Below, one piece after another: positions 40,201 to 52,000 of a DNA stretch of 64,000 bases; position 1 is the stretch's first letter, and the number at the start of each line of letters is the position of its first letter. The stretch is from the NCBI GenBank assembly GCA_004794785.1, contig SJOL01006673.1, positions 148,221 through 212,220 on the forward strand. The letters are read 5' to 3'. Source of the stretch: Opisthorchis felineus (lineage: Eukaryota; Platyhelminthes; Trematoda; Opisthorchiida; Opisthorchiidae). A program made the position numbers and the translations under genes. A model generated the notes under the pieces. It had not been told where the DNA came from and did no database searches. It saw nothing but the letters and a program-made list of their open reading frames with translations.

Positions 40201-43200
40201 TCCTAACCAAAACGGTTCTCTGACGAAGTATCTGATTGGTATTATCACCTCTTCATCATCAGCATCGACAGCACAACATCAGTGTTCAAAACTGATGCCT
40301 TGCTGCCACACCCCACTTACTGCTACCTCCGTTGCGACTGCAACAAACAAAGCACCAGTGGCGGGGTAGCACGGGTAGCACCTCACGCTGTGCATTCTTG
40401 ATGAAGGTCGGTCGAATGATAGCACGATGGGGTCTTATAGTTACGGATGTTCCTACTTCCAATGGCCTGGTATTCCAAAGTCCAGCGGTCTCTGATTACT
40501 TTAAACTAGAAGGCTGAAACTCCATACATTCAGGAATGTCCTACTCTCTCCAATTTAAGTGCACTATGTATCAAATGAAACGAACACAATACCGAACCCT
40601 CCGTTCAAGGCTTCGACTATAGCCTCCCGGAGGCGGTTTTAGAATCGAACCTTGTTCAGCATTCGAAGAGGCACCAAACCAACCAGGCGCAGAATACCCT
40701 ATGTCTGATTCTGACCTCTACAGTGTATGATAACAACATTTAGCTTCTCTTATGGCACAACGGTCATTTGGTCATTCAATTCCAACAGATGAGGAGTTCA
40801 ACTGCGTTCTGTCCTGTCTCCAGATGACGGAGTAGCGTACTGAAGACCACAGTAGGCCAGCCACAGTGCATTCCGTGTATTGTGAGTTCCCCAAAGGGCC
40901 GAGTAATTGAAAAATGTGACCTTTATTCACAGGTCCGCCATACCGCCTACCAGAAAAGCAAATCACCCTCATCTGCTTCAAGAAGTATTCTCAGGCACCC
41001 CCGTGGATTGACAAAGAGCTCAGCCGATTGATGAATATATGCCAATTACGGGATAGGCTCAAGAGGACGCATTTGGACCGCGCGGGCTCTGTGGAGTAGC
41101 CAGGATAGTGTCGTAGTTCTCGTATGCGACTCGAACAAAACGATGGCTTAAGCTGCATGCGGAAGTGCGTTATCATCTCGGAAAAAATCGATGCATTTTT
41201 TGGATCAAATATCTCAGCACAGTACAAGTGAAATGATCAAATATGCAGGAAACACATCATCACCAGCCACATTACCACCATCATAGACAGCAACACACCA
41301 CCAGCAAATATTGGGACTTAAACGCCATACAGCCACCAAGCAGATAGGTTCCAGTAAATAATAAGGAAAAGGATGAATGGGAGCTTTTTGCAAAAAGCCT
41401 CGTGTCCTTAGGGAGAAGAAGCATGTGACGAATTCGGGTTTCGGCTCTCCAATATAAAAGTACACTGCGTCTGGTTTGGTCGAAACTCAAGCTCGACGCG
41501 ATACTAATCAAGGGGAAAGCGATTTGACCCAACTCCAGATATTATAATTGTGTTTTCTGGGTAACGTGGCAATAGCTCAGAGCTTGTGCCTCCTTTCGGG
41601 CTGAACGATAGCTATCTGCCGAAACAGTAACGCAACCGAACCATCCGACTTGATTGTAACACTGTACGTGACCTTGGAACGTAAACGTGCCTGACCTGGA
41701 AAACAATCCACTCGTGTATCAGCCGGACAGACATCCAGCCCGCTTTCTTGAGAGTAGAATGGTAGCATATGGTTGATTGTGCGTCAAATTCTTTATGGGC
41801 AGTGAGCGGGGATTTATTATCACGTCTGAACTTGTAGTGCTGTTTATGGATACCGAAAGGGCGTTTCATATGGTCTGTCTACACGGAAGCTTAGCAGAGG
41901 TAGATTGGGCGTAAAGGACAGTAAAATATACCTACGGGTCGGGGAACCCAACGATACATGCCTCGCACCCGAGATGGCAGATACCGGAACCCAGGTACAG
42001 CCAGGGATTTGTATTACTGATGAGCTCTGATACGAGCGGAATCGAGTCCAGCGCTTCGCGTTTGGTTTGGATTAAGCAGAACTACCGCGTCAAGACAGGA
42101 GGGAAACTGATCAAACGATGATGTGGATGCGAATCCAGCTACTCACAAGGAATGTGGACGGTGGTTTCAAGTTACTGTCGCGTCACAACACTAGTTATTA
42201 CGCTGCACAAAGCAAGGTACCGACAGTATAGTCTAGTAAAATTAACTTGTCGGTTTTATCCATGGGGGTAGGTGGTTTGGTCCCATAACTTGGACTAGAA
42301 ACCAACTAAAACCGGCTAAATGATATAAGTCACTGCCATGTCACAAACGGCGGAGCAGTGCAAAAAAATGGGAGATTCAGAGGCATCCATAGCTTCTCTA
42401 CCTTATGAAGTATATGACCCGAATAAGTGTATCATTTCGCAGTCAAAGTATCCAGAACACTAAACAGGCATCCCATTACTGTAGATGGCAATGAACCTAG
42501 CGCAGCAACAATGAGTCATATCCACCAATAATCGAACTGCTGAACTCATTCTACTGTTACGGTACGGTGATCAAGTTAAATATAACTTTCGAGCCAGGAA
42601 CAACTTATCTTTTGTTCCCAACTTGCAAAATTCACTGCAGTTCAAACACAGTAGTCTTCGAAGGGCTAACTCAATAAGAACTAGAGACCAAGAAGTATCA
42701 TTCAGTGGTTGACGTGTATCATAGGGGGAATGATGGGAAGGCGATACCCACAGCAGCGCAGATAGACTGTACGTTTTACCACCACGCAGTAGGCTACGGT
42801 AAAATTACCTGGGGGCTTCTTTGAAGTGGCTGATGAGGTAGCTCGTGGCTTCGCTGGAGCTGAACGGTCCACACCTACTTTGGAAGAAATATTTCGTCTT
42901 GGAACTTGGGAAGCCAACCGCTCAAAGACAGATCCGGAGGTACTGTGGGTTGAACTGGAGTTTTTCGGCAGCGCATCCACTGAGCTAGATCTGCTTGAAC
43001 CTAACATTGAACTGGAGCAAGATTCGACAGTGGAACGCACGGAAGCTGAATAAAAGGCGTAAAATACGAAACAGGGGGTATAAATGGTGTACGGAGCTTT
43101 GTCAACAAAAACAGCTAACAGATTGTCGCGGCGTTTAACATGCGAATCCCACTGTGAATTCCCCCATCCACAATTTTTTACGAAAGCATTTTTTCTACCC

Positions 43201-46200
43201 GTGGGGTCGTTGCAACAGCTACCAGAAACAAGTATGAACCCTACTTAAGTCCACGTCTTTCCCATTCAGCTGAAGCCACGACTAACAAGCGAGAAAACAC
43301 GGATCCACAGGTTTTGGCATCTCGAGTTCGGTGAAGAAAGCCCCATTTGTCAGGTGGGGCTTAGTGCAAATACCCTTCGGTAATTGAGCAGAAGGATAGT
43401 TGCTTGAGTGTATTAGACACAACCAACGTCCTGGTTTGATTTGAGTAGCGATAGTTTCCTCAAGGTAACAAAACCACCTGAGTACGCTCGTAATTTACAA
43501 CCGGTTCTACGGTTTTGCGTCTAAACGTAGTCACACAAGTCGCTTGAGCAGTTAAAGTGCAAAACGGTCTAAACTAATACGGAAGTTAGCAAAGATTTAT
43601 GATTTAAGTTGAAAGGAACGTTCGCTTACACCGGGTTTTGGTCACTTTTAATTTCTGGTGTCATTGAATTCAGACGACTACCTCAGCAGCCGGCACACTC
43701 CTCCACGGAAAACCCGGTAGGGCAAATAGGACCGTTTCTGCAAACATTCGGAAGTGTGCATCGAAAGACCTAGCCGACACACCCGGTGTATAGCTATGTG
43801 AAACTGGAAACTGTGTGACCACTAAAACTCCTGCCAAAACTCTTCGACCCACATTAGCCATGGTAGGCCATCACTCGTTCTCATAAGTACGTCGGCGTTT
43901 CTGGATAACCAATTTGGGACAGGAAGTCATCCATCATCTGTGCCACGACCAACATTTCGTGTTACTACAATAGCACCCCAGTCTAACCACTTGGCTGAGA
44001 TCAAACTGCCGTCACGAGAGACGGCTGGACTTCCACGCTTTCGACCAAAATATTGTTAACGGAAACTATACAAATCCCAAATAGTTGTAGTTATTACGAG
44101 CTACAACTAATGAGGCAATGACCGTGTTGGGTGCTGTATGCTCTAAATCTTGCAAAGGTACAAACACCGACGATATACAATTGGACATAAACTTGAAGTA
44201 AACCAAAAGTGATCTGTTACCAGATGACCGCTGCGATGGTTGTTTCTAAAGGTGGCGGACATCTGCAGTATCATATTGCACTCTGAGGGCACAAAGGTCA
44301 TTCCTACTTTAATGGCAACGCGATTCTCTACCAATCAGTTAACAGTGCACAGAAGGTGTACAACAGGATTCAGACCTGCATGGTAAACGGTTATTGTTTT
44401 TCGAGGAACATTACAGGGGATGATGACTGAAAAGTTTGTCCCATTTGACGGTGAAAGTAACCCAGACGGCAGTACGAGAGAGGGTGACACCTCTTCATCA
44501 GCCTATTCTCCGGCAGTCTTCCTGACGAGGTTGAACACTGATAAACAAAATTTTCAGTCATCCTGGCAACCTACAAGTCTGGGTACTACCACTAAAACAA
44601 CCGCGGTGGAAAATAACCGCAAGCATATCCTACCCAACGCCAAATACTCACATTTGGTTTCGACGGGAGACTCAACTGAATCCAGCCCGATCTCTCGCTT
44701 TTTTCTAATAGTCTTCAACTGAATGTGCTGCACCAGGCCATCTCATGTTTCAGTTGGTACGATATTAGAGATACCGCAACACATTGTATGGAGGTAGCAC
44801 ACTACCCAACTGAAACATGAGGCGGCCTAGTGCGGCACATTCATTTGAAGACCATTAGAAAAAACGGGAGACTGGGCTGCATTCAAGTTTTGAGTATCAA
44901 TGGACAATGGGACGCTGCGTAGAGTGCTCTATATCCCGGGTCTTTAAAAAAATTACGCAGCGGGAGGAGATTGACCGAGGATTGTCAACTACTGGATTTG
45001 TCTGATAAAGGGCATAACATCAACACAGATAACTTCCACAAGTCTTTGTATTGTTGAAGAATCAGAAACTACCCGAAACTGTCAAGAATTATAGAAAGGA
45101 ATTGTAGTGATGAAGATAAACGTTAGGGAGTGTCATTTACTGGAAATTATCCACTGACTGACTGTTTGATGGGCAGAAATTACTGCAGCCGCCCTCAATG
45201 ATGTATTTTAGTTACGAAGGTTAGTCAGGTGCAAAGGTAAAATCTTAAAGCATACTGCTTTGTATTACGTACAAATGTGGAGCTGTTGTAGATAATAAAA
45301 ACAGTGGATACTTCACAACGCGCCTCAAGACACTGGCCAGTCCAAGGGAAAGCTTCGGATTTGCCACCAAGATTTGAAGAATCAAGCGAAGCAATAAAAA
45401 TGTGCGCACAAACGATCGGCTTCAACATCACATTTTGTCAATTGACCCAACAAGCTCGAATAAAGTGTGATGATATATAGGATGGTCAAGTTGCAGGAAC
45501 GAGACAACTGTTATGTACAGCTTGTGTGAACGAAACTTTCACGGATCGTATCATGCAACAAGTTTCACCAACATCGCACGCATTGTTTTTTTCAAAACTG
45601 CGTGCAATTGTAGTGTGAAATCTGCTTAAAACGTCTGATACGATTATATTTCATCTTAGTTTATTTACACATCAAACGATTTTCACGTCGCCTGAGACGA
45701 ATAAGGAGCGATTAGGGTAACAATTAGCAGAGATTTGAATATTTCGGAAAACTAGGGACACGTGTATTTGCCTTGACGTAGTGGCCCCGCAAAAATGACA
45801 TGATCCACCTTCATGGTAGCTTGATTATTATTGAAAAGCCACTAAATTCCGTTACTTGTGTTTGTAAGTTATGCCGCGCACTCTCTCCAACTACTTTTTT
45901 TATCTAACGGGTTTTGAAAAGGACGCAAAGTGCTCCACAAGATGATGCGCAGCACGTTGGAGGAGCACTTGTTTGCGGCAGTAGGGACGTGAGGCCACAA
46001 TCGATCGCAGGATCGTTGGGTGACAGTGAACTTTCTGTTTGTTCCAACGTTATATCAAGACTGTGGCTAACGCTCGCTAGTTGTAACATACAGAAAGACC
46101 GGCAATCCCATGCGGTCCAGAAACTATCAGGCCACTACAATTTTAGCCAGCTGATGTGGCATGTCGAGTGAGTCACACGACAGCTAGAGGAGCCTAGTTT

Positions 46201-48959
46201 GGCGTGGAAAAACTTGGCTACACAATATCCTACGTTATGAATCAACTATTAGGCAGAGGCATTCGCCTCTCTATTATGAATACGTGACACTGAAATTAGG
46301 CAAAGAAAAAAATAAATTCGTTTGCGTTTCCATCGGATCACACAAGAGTTGTTGACATTCAAAGGACACCGATGCCGTGAGAAAATAACTAAGGTGAAAA
46401 AATCAACTAGTGATCATCTCGCAAAAGGGCCTCTAAAAGCATACATTGTGGCCAAAGAACGACTAGCTGTAACACAATACGTAAGATTTTGATTAGTACA
46501 ACCGACTTACCGGGTTTTGTCGCCGGCTGTTGTCGTGCCATTCGGGTGGGCTGTGGCGCTGGTCGACCGATTGCATTACACTCTTGGGAGGATGCAGATC
46601 GGTTATGGGATACTGTTAAAACAGGAAGGAAAGAAACAGGATAATAAAGTACGGTAAACTGCCGGTGTGGTAGATGTGTAGTCGGAGGTTCAAGAGCAAT
46701 CATGTAGAAATCACGAGACCGGTTAATTATTCAAAAGCCGTGCATCAAACAGGGGATTAACACACCGACTAACAAAAAATGTAACGATGCGCACAATAAA
46801 TTGAAAAGTATTAAAACAATAATCAAAGGAAACATTCGATCGAGGAATACAGAGCACTACAAAGAAACACCAATGCGTAATTGGTTTACCATGAAGGATG
46901 ACAGCACCGTGTATGACGCAAACTGCCAAACGTCAGAACCTCCAAGCTTGCTACTGAGTCGCAACTACACAGTCGAAAATTATTCAACTGCGCTAAAAGG
47001 CGAACGACGACCCTTATGTCTACGTGATGGGCTTAACAAAACGGGGACATGTCGATGATCCTTGGCGAAAAAAAAGCAAGCTGACTAGTGAAATTCGCCT
47101 GCGCAGAAAACTAGTACTAAGTCACCATCTCGCAACGGACACAAACAATTCTTTACAGATCAGAGACTGACAACTGACAAAAAGGAAAAGAAAGTTAGGA
47201 ATTAGTTGCGCTACTTGTCGGAGACATTGTTTGAGTGGGGTAGCACTACCAAATCTACGGAAGTCTTGTGTAGTCCCCTACATCAAGACTCTGGGTTGAG
47301 CTTCCGGCCTTTCAACCGGAAAGCTACAAAAAACAAAGGTTTTTCAAAAGCAGTTGTATTGCTGAATTCTTTTTGCACGTGTTTTATACAAGTAACATCT
47401 TGATATTGGTGTTGCTGCTCTCTGTAAAGTCATGAGAGGTAAGTTTGAGAACGCGGTGTGTCTCGCACTAGAACATTTTAAACGGGAATTTCTGGGTGGG
47501 AGGTTCAGGCAAAGAGTGGCTATCAGAGACGGCGACATCAACGCCCAAAGGTTGCTCTACCGTCGTCTTCGACAATGGACCAGCCAAACGTGACAGTCTA
47601 TCAGTCACGAATGCGGAACGGACTGGCACCAAACATAAGCAGGTGAAGAAAGACTCATGGAAACGACAAATGTCTGTAAGCACACAAGTGATCTGTCCCG
47701 TCAGAAAGGACTCAGAGAAGAGTATCGATATTTGCGTGTAAGACGTGGGATTCAGACACTGAAGGGTGTGGTTGCACGCAAGCAGTTAGAATTTTCGTGT
47801 AGAATAGTCAAACTGTCCAGTAATGGGCGTGGCCATCCAGGGTACTTCGTTAAAAAGATCATGGAGGAGGTAAAAATGAGTCATTCTGGGTAGAATATGC
47901 TTAAATGTAACAGGGAATGGGTAGTTTGTCGTGAAGAACGCACGCGTTAATGACTTAGCGAACCAACCATCCAATAGCAACAAGACAGAGCAAATAAGTC
48001 TAACTTTTGGAGAAGCTCCTTGCAGCGTCGCAGGCTTTGTAGTCTCTATCTGTCAACAAAACCAAGAAGGTAGGGCAAGATTTTACATGTATGGAAGGTT
48101 GCGTTGGGCGCCGACACGAATAAAAAACACGTGTCGAGGTAAAACACTAGCCAAGAAGTGGAAGTAGCTTGTGCGTTATCGTCAAACTGACAGGGGGTTT
48201 AAAGCTCCGCCGATCCGAGCCCTTGAGTCAGGAAGTTAATTTTTCCCCTGGACAACCATTAACACATAAGCAAAAGGAATGCATCAGGAAGTCATTAGGT
48301 CTTTAGGTTTCTGTAGTTTCGGTCGTTTTTACTTGCAGTTCAACGATCGGCCTCCCTTTGTTCCTCAACAAACATTATCGTAGAGAAAACTGGAATGGAC
48401 TGGCATGCAGTTAGGCCAATGCATGCGGACAGCTTCAAAAGCGCAACCAAATGCGACAAGCAACCGAACAAATGTATCAAGGCAACCCATTCAAACAAGC
48501 ACCTGTTCTTGTCCCCATTGAGCCGATAGGCAACCAACCTAATCGAACAAGTAGGGGCGACTACGATCGGAGTAAATGAAAACAATCCCTCTAAACAAAG
48601 AGCGATTTATCTGCATAGGATTAAAACCTCATAACAGAACAACCATGCGGTCGCACCCCTGGACATCAGACCTGGCCATATAAGATCTCTTCATTCTGGC
48701 AGGATTACTGTGACTCCTGTTCGTTTTTGGTCCAAAGGGCTCAAGTGCGGTTTATGACTACGAACACAAATATGAATTTCTGATTACTTTTCTTTGGGAA
48801 CAGGCAAACTTGGAACTTCTCAGGGTTCACGTTTCCTTCTGGCGAGTGACAGCTAGGCAATATAGCTCAAAGCCTTGCTTCAATATTTGGAGTATATGCT
48901 CTCTGTAACAATCTGAAAACCTTCAGGGGATAAGCTAAACACAAGAATCGAATTCATGG

Positions 48960-49020
<61 letters not shown>

Positions 49021-52000
49021 NATCTGCGTGGGAAAAATATGCTATATCAGATGATTTGGCTGACCTTGCATTCATATCTGAAGACAAAAAGTTGAAATGC
49101 AAACACGCTACGCCATAAACCTACACAACCATCGAGTTTTTAAGATTGTGGTCAGCTGCACGTGATACTCTGACGTCATGGTGTATGGGTTGAACAGACT
49201 TGATATAGAAAACTATCATCATATAGTCAGATGTCACCCAACAGACCATCCAACCTAAAATGACCACTTAGCCCGAGATAGCTCAATGATTAATGCCCGA
49301 AATTACTGACCGGAAAGTCCGTGGTTCGAACCCAACCTCTGCATCTCGACTGCTCCTGTGTAGGCTTGGGCAACCTAGCAGTACCTGAGTCCTCGTGCTT
49401 CCTTCAGTTGGCATGGCAGCTAGACACCGAGAGGCTGTTACAGCTGAACGATTATTATATTGTTATTGTCAGATGACTACTTCATATCCTCAAATCCAAA
49501 CAACTAAAAAGCCCTCTAAAAGATGGTGTTAGCGAGTTTTCGACGTAAATTGCAGTGTGCAGGATAAAATTTCGGCCAAACACCATCACTTCTTGCCACT
49601 GCACCATCGAACAGTTCGAAATACAGTTGGACGGTACGGGGGAATCGGAAATGCAAATCGTGTCCACAAGGTTGTCCAAGTCAGAGATCCCGATGAGGAT
49701 GAGAAGATGCAATCCTCAAGCAACTAGATGGGGCGAATAATTAGGAAGCCCGCATTCAACGAACCATGGTGGTTTTCACTGGAGGTCAGCTACACAGTAC
49801 ACAAACCGTCTACGAAACATGAAAACTGAGCACCCAGATCAAAATCAAACAAGAAAGCTCCGCTGCCTCATTTCCGGAGTCACGCTCGACGGAATGATAG
49901 GATCCAACATGGAAGCCATTCCTTCAAGTCATACAACCGTAACAAGGACACAACATTCATCTTCGTTTTAAGGAAAGGAAATGGGGGAGTGGAATTCCTT
50001 CAAAAGTCTAGGCACAAACATACCTCCTCGAGGTGTTTCTGTCTTGTAAGTTTATGAATGTAGAAAAAATCTGCTCATGAATGTGTGGAAAACCAAGGAG
50101 CAAGTAGAGTCGGTTCAAACCAAATTCCAGTACTTCGATACATTCACATTCTCCACAAGATAAATAGTGGTATTCGAAGATCCTCGACAAACTCGGAAAA
50201 ATACTTGAGAAGTGGTAGCTCGTACGATCCTAATTCGAATTGATTTCGCTCCTTACTGTCAAGTGCATACTGGGGGAAAATATACAAGTTACTTAGTTCA
50301 CTTACAGGTTCAAATTCAATAACCATAAAACCCCAAATGTACTTGATGAGGTGGAGGAAAATCAATCCGAAAAAGATCATCTGATCAATCACTTATTAAC
50401 TGTCTTCAAGCTTACCAGCAGAGACTCTCCAGATCAATTACTAAGACAAGTGGCTACCTATAGCTGATAAACATGTCGGTGAGTTTAACGTAACACCAGC
50501 GAAGGTACTTTCAGGGAGGCAACTCAGCATCCATATAATGAGATGTGCTGTGTTTCTTGCAACACAGGGCAACAGAATTTGCACACCACAGCTGGCCCAG
50601 AGGTCAGCCCAGTGGTCATAAGTGATGTAAACAGGGGTCGCACATTATGTAGTCAGTTAGCTGCGTAGCAGATAGCCAGGTTTGATATCATTGGAACGCA
50701 GTGTCCAAGACGGCGCACCGATAGCATGGGATGGGATAGAAATCATCCAAAAGGCAATGAAAGCACACAGAACGCCAGACAAACACAACCACACCAGACG
50801 ACAGCCGGTCGCACATGCAAGTGAGGATGCTTGGCTATAACAAATGGCACCATGCAATGACAACCCATGCGGTGAACGCGCGTGCACAATCGATACGATG
50901 CCATGGGTAATCGCAGACAGCACCGTCCGAGATGCAAGCAGCACGACGGGCGACAAACCTTCGTCTTCGGATGTCACAAAAAGTTGGTTCTCAGCCTTGC
51001 CAAATATAGCATGTTTCGACGTCGTCATTGATTCGGACTTCGAATCGATGTGTGAGGAATCGGGGCAGACCCCGTCTGCAATGAGGCTTGTTGGAGGGGC
51101 AGCGGCAGCACGGTCCGCGCGAGCCAGCGACGCCTTGGTGTGTCGTGAAATAGACGCATGGGCGGAAACAGCGCGTCTATGACGACTGGAGTTAGCCCGC
51201 CCCTTTGCCTGATTATTCGGCATAGCAACAAATGCTACTGTGGAGGGGTTTAAGGGCTGGTGGACGCTATCTAGCAGATGGGTGTAGTAAGGAGAGGCAG
51301 AGGCAGTGAGGAAACATCCACTATGTCTTCCGGTGAGATAGCTAGCTAAACGGGCTTCAAACGCTTTTTGTCTACGTAAAGCAGCAGGACTCGGTTGCGT
51401 ACATATGGAACGTGGTGCACTGCTCCCAAAGGCGACCACACAGGAGGTAGTCATCAAGTGGTTGGGATTACGAGTTGATCCAACAGAAGGTGAAGCACTG
51501 GCTGTTCGTTGGATTCCAGCGGAACTTTCTGTAAACCTTCGGCGGTGTGTGGCATGTTCGGATTCACGAGTGCGAGAGCGTTCCCAGAGGAGTTCAAGCC
51601 GAGCCTGTGGGACGAGGAAAAGACTGGTATAAGGGATAGGGGTGAGATGTCATGACAATCCACTGTCTGAGAGGCTGGGTTGGCCTGAAATCCGAAATCT
51701 CGCTAAAATATCTGCTAAACTATTCACATAGTCCTGAGAGGCTAACTCATTCTGGCCGAATCGAAGTATTACTGTGTTGGGGACATCAGTATCCCCCAAA
51801 ACCGTTCACTTGTCGAGTTACTGACAAATTTATTTCTTGGGAATTTGAATTTTGAATTTTTGAGCCCTTTCTGTCGTGTCACGCATTATTCCAAAAGAAC
51901 CGCGCTTCCCTCCTATTGGCTAGTTGCACTTTGTGTGTGCTAACAAACTTATCGTTTCCCAAAGTCGTTCAAAAGATATATATTAGACGATGCTCCTGCT

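Larger units (their letters stand above)
37763..42808 (-). other. Intron (5.0 kb) with LINE RT and hammerhead repeat
   Basis: It contains a LINE RT remnant (39100-39900), a LINE 3' tail (40245-40310) and the second hammerhead copy (42008-42057). Between these I see no recognisable gene or repeat. Confidence 0.7.
46613..50958 (-). other. Intron (4.3 kb) with (TA)n and SINE
   Basis: It holds a (TA)n tract (48961-49020), a full-length SINE (49271-49468) and an open frame continuing from the upstream exon to 50657. Nothing else is recognisable. Confidence 0.65.

Noticed and set aside
48961..49020. (TA)n tract as a centromeric or promoter element
   Set aside because: It is a simple microsatellite inside an intron, with nothing else to suggest a function.
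50844..51182. Plus-strand frame of 112 codons
   Set aside because: It is antisense to the second visible MAP7-like exon, which has matching splice sites and phase.
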